NCBI GenBank assembly: GCA_039027855.1
Contig: JBCCJI010000006.1
Span: forward strand, 1 to 64,000
Direction: 5' to 3'
DNA length: 64,000 nucleotides
Source: Thermohalobaculum sp039027855
Lineage (GTDB): Bacteria > Pseudomonadota > Alphaproteobacteria > Rhodobacterales > Rhodobacteraceae
The first letter of the stretch is position 1. The number at the start of each line of letters is the position of its first letter. Made by a program: the position numbers and the translations under genes. Under the pieces are notes generated by a model. The model was not told the origin of the DNA. It saw nothing but the letters and a program-made list of their open reading frames with translations, and did no database searches. Of the stretch, positions 15,629-23,961 are shown one piece after another.

Positions 15629-16558
15629 TCAGTCCCTGGTCAGCACCAGACCAGAGTTATGGGCGTTTTTGAATGCGGTGCGGTAGCCCACCCTTAGAAG
15701 GGCATCCAAGACGTCATCGCGCCACAGGGGGGCGGCGAGATGCTCGATCAGGATCGCTGCCGGCAGCATCTCGGCCGGTGCCTCGGCGAGGAAGGGCATC
15801 AGCACGCGGTCCTCGTAGCCCTCCACGTCGATCTTGAGCGCGCCGATTTGCGTGATGCCCTTGCGGGTGAGGACAGGCAGCAGGCGGCGGACGGGTTTCT
15901 CGACCGTGTCGCGCCCGGCGAGGAAGCTCTCCTGGCCCGGCGAGTAGTCCTCTGCCCCGTCGCGGTCGCCGAGGGCGTAAGAGAAGAGGCGGGCAGAGGC
16001 ACCGGTGGCGGCGATGTTCTGGCGTAGCGCCGAGGCGAGCAGATCGTCCGGCTCGAAGGCCAGGATCTCGCGGCCGGGCCACTCGGCGGCGGCCCAGAAG
16101 GTATAGGCCCCGGCATTGGCACCGATGTCGAGGAACGGACCCTCGCCCGCGTGCTCGGCGAGAAAGGCGAATTCCTCGGCCTGATAGCGGCGGCCGGCCA
16201 GCAGCATCAGCCGATAGCTCGAGGTCATCAGCGGGTAGTGGCGGAGGGTCAGCCCGTACCAGTCGGTATCGACCGGGCGCGGGTCGAGTCGCATCAGCAA
16301 GAGCGCCGCGCGCGCCCTGGCCGCGGAGCGAAAGACCGGCGCCGCCCGGGCCAGGCCGATGATCGCCTTATGGACCGCACCCGGGGCGAGGCTGCCAACC
16401 GGGCTCTCATCAATCTCGCCGCGCCCCATGGCGGACAGCGCGGCGGGCGCGCGCCCTTTCAGCACCCGCTCGATCCGTTCGCCCAAGCTCGGCGCCCCAG
16501 CGGGCAGCGCGCGGGCGAATTTCTTGGGCCGGTCCTCGATGGGTAGCGCGGCCATCAT
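15629..16558 (-). CDS. FkbM-family methyltransferase
   Basis: 309 residues. The C-terminal two-thirds is a class I SAM-dependent methyltransferase of the FkbM type: GEGPFLDIGANAGAYTFWAA (SAM loop), EILAFEPDDLLASALRQNI, YALGDRDGAEDY and IGALKIDVEGYEDRVLMPFL. Such enzymes O-methylate sugars or other small molecules, often for surface glycans. The ATG at 16558 overlaps the upstream gene's stop, so it is coupled to the unknown gene at 16555-17184. The target molecule is unknown. Confidence 0.88.
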   Translation of the reverse strand: MMAALPIEDRPKKFARALPAGAPSLGERIERVLKGRAPAALSAMGRGEIDESPVGSLAPGAVHKAIIGLARAAPVFRSAARARAALLLMRLDPRPVDTDWYGLTLRHYPLMTSSYRLMLLAGRRYQAEEFAFLAEHAGEGPFLDIGANAGAYTFWAAAEWPGREILAFEPDDLLASALRQNIAATGASARLFSYALGDRDGAEDYSPGQESFLAGRDTVEKPVRRLLPVLTRKGITQIGALKIDVEGYEDRVLMPFLAEAPAEMLPAAILIEHLAAPLWRDDVLDALLRVGYRTAFKNAHNSGLVLTRD

Positions 16559-17184
16559 GCATCGCGCTCCTTGCTCTCGCGTGCTGCAGCCTCACTCTCT
16601 GGATCGTCCGGATCACCGTAGAAGGGCGCGATCCGGCCGCCGAGATGCGTCTCACCGGCCTCCATCCAGCTTTCATGAAGGCCGCTGATCCGCTCAGTTC
16701 GGGCGATGGCGAAACTGCCGGATGAGCGGTCCCAGTACTCCCGGTGAAGCCCGATATCGATCCCCGCCGGATTGACGTCAATCTGAGCGCTGCCGTCGAG
16801 GATGGTGACCAAGTCCTCGACCATCAAATACGCCGCATAGGTCGCCAGCATCTTGACGTCCTCGTGACTGGCGCCAAGGGCGCGCAGTTGGGCATCGGCG
16901 GCTTTCAACGCGATCGTGGCGCCACCGTCATTCGGGATATCGTCAAGTGCCCCAACACCGATTTTTATGCCATCGGCGAGCATTCGGAAGACCGTTTCCT
17001 GTGTCAGTTGTTCATTGCCGTTCATGTGACACGCGGCGGCTAGCTCCGGTTCGCCGCTGCCAAGCGTCACGAACTGCTCGATCAGCGCGTCGATACCCGC
17101 CTCTCTCAGCTTTGCGGCCTCGGCGACCGGATCGTCTGACCGCCACCACTTTCCGGCGAGTGTCTCGACCAACCGATCAGTCAT
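16555..17184 (-). CDS. Unrecognised protein between two methyltransferase genes
   Basis: 209 residues from the ATG at 17184, which overlaps the stop of the upstream methyltransferase (ATGA); its own stop overlaps the FkbM gene start. I recognise no family. Mostly acidic and helical by eye, with a Trp-rich start (LAGKWWRSDD), MLADGIKIGVGALDDIPNDG in the middle, a helix LATYAAYLMVEDLVTIL and an acidic end PDDPESEAAARESKE. No signal peptide or membrane segment. The tight coupling argues for a shared role with the two methyltransferases. Confidence 0.7.
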   Translation of the reverse strand: MTDRLVETLAGKWWRSDDPVAEAAKLREAGIDALIEQFVTLGSGEPELAAACHMNGNEQLTQETVFRMLADGIKIGVGALDDIPNDGGATIALKAADAQLRALGASHEDVKMLATYAAYLMVEDLVTILDGSAQIDVNPAGIDIGLHREYWDRSSGSFAIARTERISGLHESWMEAGETHLGGRIAPFYGDPDDPESEAAARESKERDA

Positions 17185-17972
17185 GGACGACCTCCTATGA
17201 AGAGGCGTTCGCCGCGGTTCAAGCCATGGCGGCTGACATCCGGTTCGGCCGCCGGGAATTCGCTCAGGGTGAGGCCTGCGGCGCTGATCCGGGCGCGCCA
17301 GTCGCGGCCGTAGAAGCGTAGGTGATCGGGGTCGGCATAAAGCTTCAGGCGTGCCTCGGGCGTCGTGGCGGCGGGGTCTTCCAGCGTCTCGTCCCACCCC
17401 TCGATCAGCGGCACGGTCAGAACGGCGCGGCCGCCTGGGGCGAGGACGCGGGCGATCTCGGCCAGCGCCTGTGCATCATCGACATGCTCCAGCACGTGAT
17501 GCGCAATGATCATGTCGGCCGAGGCGTCGGGCAGCGCCATCGCCGTGATGTCGAGGGTCAGGTCGAAGCCAGGCGCGATATCGGCGGTGCGGTAGGCGCA
17601 GCCGGCCGCCTCGAACGCGGCCCGCGCCATGGGTTCGGCGGCGAAATGGATCACCCTCAGACCCGGACGGAGGGCGCCCTGGCGGTCGAGCCAGAGCGCG
17701 AACAGCCTATGGCGCGGGCGACTGTCGCAGGCGGGGCACCAGCTACCAATCTTATGGCGCACCGGGCTGAAGGGGCCGCGGTAGTCGCAGACCGGGCAGT
17801 GGCGTTCGGTCGTCTCCCGCGCTGCCTCGGCAAACCAGCGTTCGGCCCGGGCGATGCGGAAGGCATGCAGCCGCGCGATCTCCCCGGCGCTGCGCCGCCC
17901 GGGCGGAGCGGTCTCGGGCCGCTCGGCCAGATGCGCGGCGAGCGCCGGGGAGATGCGGGCAGGCGTGTTCAC
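17181..17972 (-). CDS. SAM methyltransferase with N-terminal Zn-ribbon-like Cys pairs
   Basis: 263 residues from a GTG start at 17972 that overlaps the previous gene's stop (GTGA); there is no ATG in a better place. Cys59-x2-Cys62 and Cys79-x2-Cys82 (HCPVC...WCPAC) make a zinc-ribbon-like head. Next come LRVIHFAAEPMARAAFE, DLTLDITAMALPDASADMII, AHHVLEHVDDAQALAEIARV and LAPGGRAVLTVPL, the class I Methyltransf_11 pattern. The C-terminal DHLRFYGRDWRARI is also typical. The substrate is unknown; a role in cell-surface glycan modification is plausible beside FkbM. Confidence 0.85.
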   Translation of the reverse strand: MNTPARISPALAAHLAERPETAPPGRRSAGEIARLHAFRIARAERWFAEAARETTERHCPVCDYRGPFSPVRHKIGSWCPACDSRPRHRLFALWLDRQGALRPGLRVIHFAAEPMARAAFEAAGCAYRTADIAPGFDLTLDITAMALPDASADMIIAHHVLEHVDDAQALAEIARVLAPGGRAVLTVPLIEGWDETLEDPAATTPEARLKLYADPDHLRFYGRDWRARISAAGLTLSEFPAAEPDVSRHGLNRGERLFIGGRP

Positions 17973-18268
17973 CGTTCCGGATACTTTTCCTTGAACGCGG
18001 TGATCTTGGTCATCAGGTTGCCAGCGGCCCAGGTAAAGGCAGCACCGCCGATGCCTGCGGCGACAAAGCTGATGCCCACCTGCGACATCACCCGGCTCCA
18101 GTAATCGGGGCTCGGGAATAGGGTCTCGATGGCCATCGCCCACAATGCGGCCATGACGGCTGCGGCGATGGCTGCGGCGGGGATCGTGATGCGGCTTGGC
18201 GCGCCCGCATTGGTCGCCTGCACGGCGACGAAACAGGCGATAGCGATTGAGACGAGGATACCGGCCAT
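17969..18268 (-). CDS. Small three-helix membrane protein
   Basis: 99 residues with three hydrophobic stretches (about residues 2-20, 27-48 and 62-84) and a basic end (TKITAFKEKYPER). I do not recognise the family. It is the first gene of the tightly coupled group 18268-15629; its stop overlaps the methyltransferase GTG start. Just upstream lies a displaced fragment of the sdhA 3' end. Confidence 0.7.
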   Translation of the reverse strand: MAGILVSIAIACFVAVQATNAGAPSRITIPAAAIAAAVMAALWAMAIETLFPSPDYWSRVMSQVGISFVAAGIGGAAFTWAAGNLMTKITAFKEKYPER

Positions 18269-18357
18269 GGGGGTGCCTCCTGCGAAACCTGCCGCCGGCG
18301 GGGGTGCCGGCGCGCATCGTCAGTATGGCAATCGCTCAGCAAGCCCATGCATTGGAC

Positions 18358-18454
18358 GCGATACGGGCGAGCGACATGCCACCCTCATTTTCGCGCGTTA
18401 GTGGGTCAACGTGGACACTGCGATAGTCCAGCTTGACGTTTCGCGTCTGAGCGA
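18358..18454 (-). pseudogene. Displaced second copy of the sdhA 3' end
   Basis: Read on minus, this stretch encodes NVKLDYRSVHVDPLTREN followed by EGGMSLARIA, matching the last part of the intact SdhA (NVKLDYRGVHVDPLTGEN, EGGIPLARIA) encoded at about 19270-19360. The nucleotides align without gaps over about 90 bases at roughly 80% identity by eye, with many differences at synonymous sites. It is only a fragment, downstream of the interrupted suppressor-of-fused gene, so that gene is bracketed by two sdhA ends. Confidence 0.85.
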
Positions 18455-18501
18455 TTTCCGAACGCCCCGCCGCGCGTTGCGACATGGTCGGTCGCAATCA
18501 T

Positions 18502-19248
18502 TCAGAACAGTCCGAACAGGCGTCGCCGGGACGTGTCGCGACGCTTCAGGTCGAGCACGTCGGTGACGCCGGCCGCGTCGAGCCTGTCGAGGAGCGCATC
18601 GGTGCCCTGCTCCAGCTTCATCGCCATTTCGCCGGGAAAGAGCGGATAGACGCCGAGGAAGCGGACGACGTCGCCGTCTGCGCCGGTGAAGGTCAACGAC
18701 GTTTCGGGCCAGCTTGTTGGCCAGTGCAACAAGACACCGTTCATGTTGCGACGGGCGAAGATCGGCCCGCCGAGCGGTACCGTGTGACCGATCCCGAACC
18801 ATGTGCGGTAGTCGTGCGGGAAGCGCGCCAGCCGTTTGGTCAGCTTAATTGGCTCATAGAGCTTGTTGCCCGGCTCGTTGAGTTTCGCGACGAGCGCCGC
18901 GCCGTGTGCGCGGGGCAACGCGATACTCACCTCCGCGCGACTGAGCTTCACCGGATCGCGCTCGTCGCCGACGTTCATGCGAAGCGCGCTCATGCCGGCA
19001 GTGACGAAAAGCCAGTGCTTGCGTTCTCCAGTGGGGGCAAATGCCAGCACGTCGATACGGATGTAGTCTTAAACAATCTCGTTGATGACCCCGGCAGGTT
19101 GCCCATGGAACGGTGCGAGATGTTCGATGATGCGATCCAGATCACAATGGGCGACACCCTCATTCGGAGACGCCTCCCGGACCTGCTCGTGGCGATACAC
19201 CGACGAGCCGCCAGTAGAGCGCTCCGGCGTATCGGCGCCCGCGACCAT
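18502..19248 (-). pseudogene. Suppressor-of-fused (SUFU) domain gene with in-frame stop
   Basis: An ATG at 19248 overlaps the sdhA stop (TGATG). The frame reads about 59 codons, including LDRIIEHLAPFHGQPAGVIN and EIV, then TAA at 19071-19069, then continues without a shift as DYIRIDVLAFAPTGERKHW, LFVTAGMSALRM, PIKLTKRLARFPHDYRTW, FGIGHTVP and VRFLGVYPLFPGEM to the stop at 18502. These are hallmarks of bacterial SUFU-domain proteins, several of which act as immunity or interaction proteins; the role here is unknown. A single base change (for example TCA to TAA) would explain the break. A shorter product from the GTG at 19050 is possible. Confidence 0.82.
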
Positions 19249-21056
19249 CAGTACACGCGGGCCTTTGGAGCGATGCGGGCGAGCGGGATGCCGCCCTCGT
19301 TTTCGCCGGTGAGCGGGTCAACATGCACGCCCCGATAGTCCAGCTTCACGTTGCCCGCATCGTCGATCCAGGACAGCGTGTGCTTGCGCCAATCGGAGTC
19401 GTTGCGGTCGGGATAATCCTCGCGTGCATGGGCGCCGCGGCTCTCGGGCCGGGCCACGGCCGAGTAGATCGTCGCCAGCGCGTTCGGCAGCAGGTTCGAG
19501 AGCTCCAGCGTCTCCATCAGGTCGGAATTCCAGATCAGCGAGCGATCCGTCACCGAGACGTCGTCGAACAGGCTGTTGACCTTGGAGACCCGGGCGCAGC
19601 CGGATTTCATCGTCTCCTCAGTGCGGAAGACGGCCGCGTCCTCCTGCATCGCGCGCTGCAGGCTGAGGCGGAGTGAGGCCGTGCCAGCCGAGCCCTTGGC
19701 GTGGCGCAGATGGTCGAAGCGATCCATCGCGCGGGTCACCTCATGGCCGTTCAGCGTTGGGATCGCGCTCTCGCGGTCGACCACCTTGCCGGCACGGATG
19801 GCAGCGGCGCGGCCGAACACCACAAGGTCGATCAGCGAGTTGGAGCCGAGGCGGTTGGCACCGTGCACCGACGCGCAGCCGGCCTCGCCCACCGCCATCA
19901 GGCCCGGCACGGTGCGGTCGGGGTCCTCGGTCGTGGGGTTCAGCACCTCACCCCAATAGTTCGTGGGGATGCCGCCCATGTTGTAATGCACCGTCGGCAA
20001 CACCGGGATCGGGTCTTTCGTCAGGTCGACGCCGGCGAATATGCGTGCGCTCTCCGAGATACCGGGCAGACGGGCGGCCAGCGTCTCGGGCGGCAGGTGA
20101 TTCAGGTGCAGGTGGATGTGGTCCTTCTGCGGGCCGACGCCGCGCCCCTCGCGGATCTCCATGGTCATGCAGCGGCTGACCACATCGCGGCTGGCGAGGT
20201 CTTTGTAGGTTGGGGCGTAGCGCTCCATGAAGCGCTCGCCCTCGGAATTGGTGAGATAGCCACCCTCGCCACGTGCGCCCTCGGTGATTAGGCAGCCGGC
20301 GCCGTAGATCCCGGTCGGGTGGAACTGCACGAACTCCATGTCCTGCAGCGGCAGGCCGGCGCGCGCGACCATGCCGCCACCGTCGCCCGTGCAGGTATGC
20401 GCCGAGGTGGCGGAGAAGTACGCTCGACCATAGCCACCGGTCGCCAGCACCACCATCTTGGCGGCGAACCGGTGGATCACGCCGTCTTCAAGGTTCCAGG
20501 CGATGCAGCCCTGACAGACGCCGTCATCCGACATGATCAGGTCGGTGGCGAAATACTCGATGAAGAACTCCGCATTGTTCTTCAGCGACTGGCCATAGAG
20601 CGTGTGCAGGATGGCATGGCCGGTGCGGTCGGCCGCGGCGCAGGTGCGCTGCACCGGCGGGCCCTCGCCATACTCGGTCGTGTGGCCGCCAAAGGGACGC
20701 TGGTAGATCCGCCCCTCCTCGGTGCGGGAGAACGGCACGCCGTAATGCTCCAGCTCATAGACCGCCTTGGGCGCCTCGCGGGCGAGGTACTCCATGGCGT
20801 CGCTGTCGCCCAGCCAGTCCGACCCTTTCACGGTGTCGTACATGTGCCACTGCCAGTTGTCCGGGCCCATGTTGCCGAGGCTGGCCGCGATGCCACCCTG
20901 CGCCGCGACGGTGTGACTGCGGGTCGGGAACACCTTGGTGATGCAGGCCGTTTTCAAGCCCTGTTCGGCCATGCCGAGCGTGGCTCGAAGGCCCGCACCG
21001 CCGGCGCCGATGACGACGACGTCATAACTATGATCAACGTAGGTGTAGGACGTCAT
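19248..21056 (-). CDS. sdhA: Succinate dehydrogenase flavoprotein subunit
   Basis: 602 residues. SdhA oxidises succinate to fumarate with covalent FAD. DVVVIGAGGAGLRATLGM binds the ADP part of FAD; SHTVAAQGGIAASLGN carries the FAD-linking His48; EFVQFHPTGIYGAGCLITEG, RDVVSRCMTMEIREGRGVG and HYNMGGIPTNYWGEV are active-site or FAD regions; GEAGCASVHGANRLGSNSL closes the FAD domain. Full family length. The stop overlaps the start of the SUFU-like gene, and a second, diverged copy of its 3' end lies at 18358-18454. Confidence 0.98.
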   Translation of the reverse strand: MTSYTYVDHSYDVVVIGAGGAGLRATLGMAEQGLKTACITKVFPTRSHTVAAQGGIAASLGNMGPDNWQWHMYDTVKGSDWLGDSDAMEYLAREAPKAVYELEHYGVPFSRTEEGRIYQRPFGGHTTEYGEGPPVQRTCAAADRTGHAILHTLYGQSLKNNAEFFIEYFATDLIMSDDGVCQGCIAWNLEDGVIHRFAAKMVVLATGGYGRAYFSATSAHTCTGDGGGMVARAGLPLQDMEFVQFHPTGIYGAGCLITEGARGEGGYLTNSEGERFMERYAPTYKDLASRDVVSRCMTMEIREGRGVGPQKDHIHLHLNHLPPETLAARLPGISESARIFAGVDLTKDPIPVLPTVHYNMGGIPTNYWGEVLNPTTEDPDRTVPGLMAVGEAGCASVHGANRLGSNSLIDLVVFGRAAAIRAGKVVDRESAIPTLNGHEVTRAMDRFDHLRHAKGSAGTASLRLSLQRAMQEDAAVFRTEETMKSGCARVSKVNSLFDDVSVTDRSLIWNSDLMETLELSNLLPNALATIYSAVARPESRGAHAREDYPDRNDSDWRKHTLSWIDDAGNVKLDYRGVHVDPLTGENEGGIPLARIAPKARVY

Positions 21057-21253
21057 GCCGTCTTCCTCGTCTCGTCTCTGCTATGGGCGGCAGAGGCTCT
21101 GCCTGCGCCCTGGCTTGGGTCGCAAGGGTATCCGGTTGGGTGCCGGAGACCATTGCAGTGTCATCATCGTCGGCTACCGCTTCCGGATGAGCCGTCGCGT
21201 GAGGGCTGGTTGACCGCCCAATACCCCACCCGCTTCCGCGTCCGATCCCGAGA

Positions 21254-21640
21254 TCAGCCAGCGAAGGCGATCTTCAGCACCGCAAAGGCCCCAGCTACCC
21301 CGGCCAACCCGCACATCGCAGTGTTGGCCAACAGCGCCGCCACGAGCAGCCCCTTATGATGCACGTAATCTTCGATCACGACCTGCAGCCCCTGCCAGAG
21401 GTGGTGAAAGGTCACACCGATAAACAGCAGGGCAACGATGGCGTTCAGCGGATTGCGATAAATCTCTAGCACCGTCTCGTGATCGGTGCCGAGCGCGCGA
21501 CCGAACGGCACCACAAAGAGCAGGGTCAGCGGGATCAGCAGCACCGAGGTGATGTTGATCTGCGTCCAGTGATGCGTGCCGCCGGTCGCGCCAAGTGCCT
21601 TGGCGCGCGAGCGCGGCGTGCGGAAATCGGTCGAGGCCAT
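21254..21640 (-). CDS. sdhD: Succinate dehydrogenase membrane anchor subunit SdhD
   Basis: 128 residues with three membrane helices. HHWTQINITSVLLIPLTL at the N-terminal side and VTFHHLWQGLQVVIEDYVHH, which carries the heme-b-side histidine, are typical of alphaproteobacterial SdhD. It anchors SdhAB and helps form the ubiquinone site. It follows sdhC by 13 bases and precedes sdhA by 197 bases, in which I see no gene. Confidence 0.95.
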   Translation of the reverse strand: MASTDFRTPRSRAKALGATGGTHHWTQINITSVLLIPLTLLFVVPFGRALGTDHETVLEIYRNPLNAIVALLFIGVTFHHLWQGLQVVIEDYVHHKGLLVAALLANTAMCGLAGVAGAFAVLKIAFAG

Positions 21641-21653
21641 GACGGTCTCCTGC

Positions 21654-22043
21654 CTATACCTGCACGAAGATGAGGACGACGATCAGCATCGCGGCGGTCG
21701 CGCCCAGGACGACAAAGCCCGATTTGCGGACGCTCTCCTTCTCGAAGCCGTAGCCGAAATCCCAAACCAAATGCCGGATGCCGCCGATCAGATGGTAAAG
21801 CAGCGCCGCGAGCGAGCCGACCATCACCAGATCGCCGAGATACGAGGTGATGACCCAGTCGATCCGGGCGAAGGCCTCGGGCCCCGTCGCGGCCGCCAGG
21901 AACCAGGCCACCGTCAGCAATCCGCCCAGCGTCAGGCCCACGCCGGAGATGCGGAAGAAGATCGACATCGCCGAGTGGAGCTGCGGCTTGTAGATCTGCA
22001 GATGCGGCGACAACGGCCGGTTGCCGCGGTTCACATCGGCCAT
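21654..22043 (-). CDS. sdhC: Succinate dehydrogenase cytochrome b556 subunit SdhC
   Basis: 129 residues from the ATG at 22043, chosen because AGGAGG lies just upstream and because NRGNRPLSPHLQIYKPQLHS is the canonical SdhC N-terminus; the frame runs further 5' without meaning. Three membrane helices; MSIFFRISGVGLTLG and the heme/quinone motif HLIGGIRHLVWDFGYG are present. It heads the sdh operon and is preceded by a series of spaced TGTCGC boxes. Confidence 0.96.
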   Translation of the reverse strand: MADVNRGNRPLSPHLQIYKPQLHSAMSIFFRISGVGLTLGGLLTVAWFLAAATGPEAFARIDWVITSYLGDLVMVGSLAALLYHLIGGIRHLVWDFGYGFEKESVRKSGFVVLGATAAMLIVVLIFVQV

Positions 22044-22125
22044 GGGCAGCCTCCTGATTTCGGAACCCATTTTCAGGTATCCCACGGGGTCTAGTAGCGC
22101 CACCCCGCGCTTGCCAGTCTCCTTA

Positions 22126-22200
22126 TGTCGCACGGAAAGGGGCGGGCGGGTCATTTTATGTCGCGCCGTCAGTGTCGCACCGGGGCTGTCGCGGCGTCAC
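22126..22200. promoter_or_regulatory. Spaced TGTCGC box array upstream of sdhC
   Basis: On the plus strand TGTCGC occurs at 22126-22131, 22159-22164, 22173-22178 and 22187-22192. The last three starts are exactly 14 bp apart and the first is 33 bp before the second. A nine-base form TTATGTCGC is at 22123-22131 and 22156-22164. The array lies 80-150 bp upstream of the sdhC start codon, where a promoter and activator sites would be expected. Which protein binds is unknown; GCGAC half-sites are also part of RegA/PrrA-type sites. Confidence 0.45.
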
Positions 22201-22306
22201 TGTTCAAGGCCCTGAGTCGAGACTCGTGCGCCGGTCGGGCTCGCTCTTGCAGGCATGCGAAAAGGGCGACGCCCATGGCGGCCGGGTTCAGGCATCCGGG
22301 CACCGG

Positions 22307-23743
22307 TCACTCCGGACAGGTCAGGCGGTCGAACTCAGCCAAGCTGGTTTGCCAAAGCACAGCCGGTTCGGAGTCTGGCTGCTCCGTCACCCAGCAATAG
22401 CTGGCGCGCGCCCCGATGCCCGTGCACCACGGTACCGCGCCCCGCATCAGATCGCGCAAGCGGCGTTGGAAATTGGAATGGCGCGCCCCACCGACATCGA
22501 GGGCGTGCGCATCGCGATCCGAGAGGATGGTCAGCACGGTCGGGATATAGGCATCGGCATTGCCCTCCGTCTCGCGAGCGGCCCGCTCGGCGATCAGAAG
22601 GACGTCGCCCTGCCGGCCGAGCGCACCCGCGATCTGGCCGTGCAGCACATGGACATCGGGGTCATAGGGATAGCCCGCAAGCGATTGCTCGATCCCGGCC
22701 ATCGCCACGCCCATCCGGCCGGTTGCATGCGCAATGTGGGCACGGAAATGGGCGAGGAGCGGGTCGGTCGGATCGATCCGCGACCAATAGGCGACGTGCT
22801 CGCCCGTCACGCCCAGCATGAAGGGCATGGTTCTCAGCGCATTACGGCTGAACCAGACGCCGGTTCGGTCGATCAGATCGTAAATCTCGGCCTGGCGATT
22901 GGGGCTTTGCGCCAGCACCGTCGCGATGTCACCGGCGTAGCGATCGATGTCGATGGCCGCGACCCGGATCGCCGCTTGGATCAAATCGCCGAGCGACGCG
23001 CGACGGTCGCGGCCGAGGAGATCGGCGACGGCAAGGCACTCCTCCTCGGTCACAGCATCGCTCGCCGCGGCGCTGTCGCGGCAAAAGCGGTCGGTCTCGC
23101 CGGGCGCACCGCCCCATTTGCCGAGGGTCCAGAGCAGGCGCCTGCGCATGGTGATGGCCGGGCTGTCGAGCGTCTCGACCGTGCTGCGCGCCATATGCGC
23201 GATCAGGGGGTCGACGCGGTCGGGGCCGAGACTGTCGACCATCCTCGCCGCCATGAGGTTCTGTGGGTCCTGTGACAACGCCTCAGTCAACAGGTCGGCA
23301 GCCTCAGCGCGCATTTGGCGACTACGGTTCAGTGCGGCGCGGGGCGTCCGGTCGATCACATCGGTGCCCCGGGCGAGACGTCCACGGTACCGGGCGCTCA
23401 TGGCAAGCGCTGTTGCGACCATTGAGGACGCCGGGAAATCGGCCCGCCAGCGCTGCAGCGTGGCGATGATGTCGGGGTTGGCCACGGCGAAGGCTTTGAA
23501 GGGCGCGGCGTAGTGCCCCTGGCCGATTTGGCCGTCGGTAAGGGCCGACTGCAACGCGTTGAAGGCGTTCTCCAGCCCCGCGATATCGCCTGCGTCGCGC
23601 AGAGCGAGGGCAGCATCGAGCGTGATCGGCGTGCCGGCAGACATGCGCTCTTGCGCAGTGGTCGCCCCTGCAAGGCAGACGCCGCCGAGCAGTGCGCCGA
23701 GCAGGGCGCCGAACAGGGCAAAGACGTGGAAGAACCGGATCAT
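22307..23743 (-). CDS. Secreted helical-repeat (TPR/DUF4034-like) protein
   Basis: 478 residues with a clear signal peptide (residues 1-30, ending GGVCLAGATTAQ). The mature part is almost entirely helical. Segments such as DFPASSMVATALAMSARYRG, LLTEALSQDPQNLMAARMVD and the late pair HARLLAH-like helices around LLAHFRAHIAHATGRMGVAM resemble TPR or DUF4034-type repeats. Four cysteines in the C-terminal half could form disulfides in the periplasm. No enzyme motif is seen. It lies upstream of sdhC on the same strand and reads toward it. The family call is tentative. Confidence 0.6.
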   Translation of the reverse strand: MIRFFHVFALFGALLGALLGGVCLAGATTAQERMSAGTPITLDAALALRDAGDIAGLENAFNALQSALTDGQIGQGHYAAPFKAFAVANPDIIATLQRWRADFPASSMVATALAMSARYRGRLARGTDVIDRTPRAALNRSRQMRAEAADLLTEALSQDPQNLMAARMVDSLGPDRVDPLIAHMARSTVETLDSPAITMRRRLLWTLGKWGGAPGETDRFCRDSAAASDAVTEEECLAVADLLGRDRRASLGDLIQAAIRVAAIDIDRYAGDIATVLAQSPNRQAEIYDLIDRTGVWFSRNALRTMPFMLGVTGEHVAYWSRIDPTDPLLAHFRAHIAHATGRMGVAMAGIEQSLAGYPYDPDVHVLHGQIAGALGRQGDVLLIAERAARETEGNADAYIPTVLTILSDRDAHALDVGGARHSNFQRRLRDLMRGAVPWCTGIGARASYCWVTEQPDSEPAVLWQTSLAEFDRLTCPE

Positions 23744-23961
23744 GCGAACCTCATCACAGCCTGTCGGAACGATGGCATGGTCACGCCAGCCTAGGTGAGC
23801 CTGTCTCGGCGAACGAGTGCCGGGCAGGTCTTTGGGACCGTCCGAGGATCGACAACGCGTGCATTGGTTGACGATTCCATAATGCGGCTGTCTTGATGAG
23901 TGCGGTGCAACGAAACGCCGACACGACGATGACCGCCGTTATCCTGGGAGATATCGCCACC

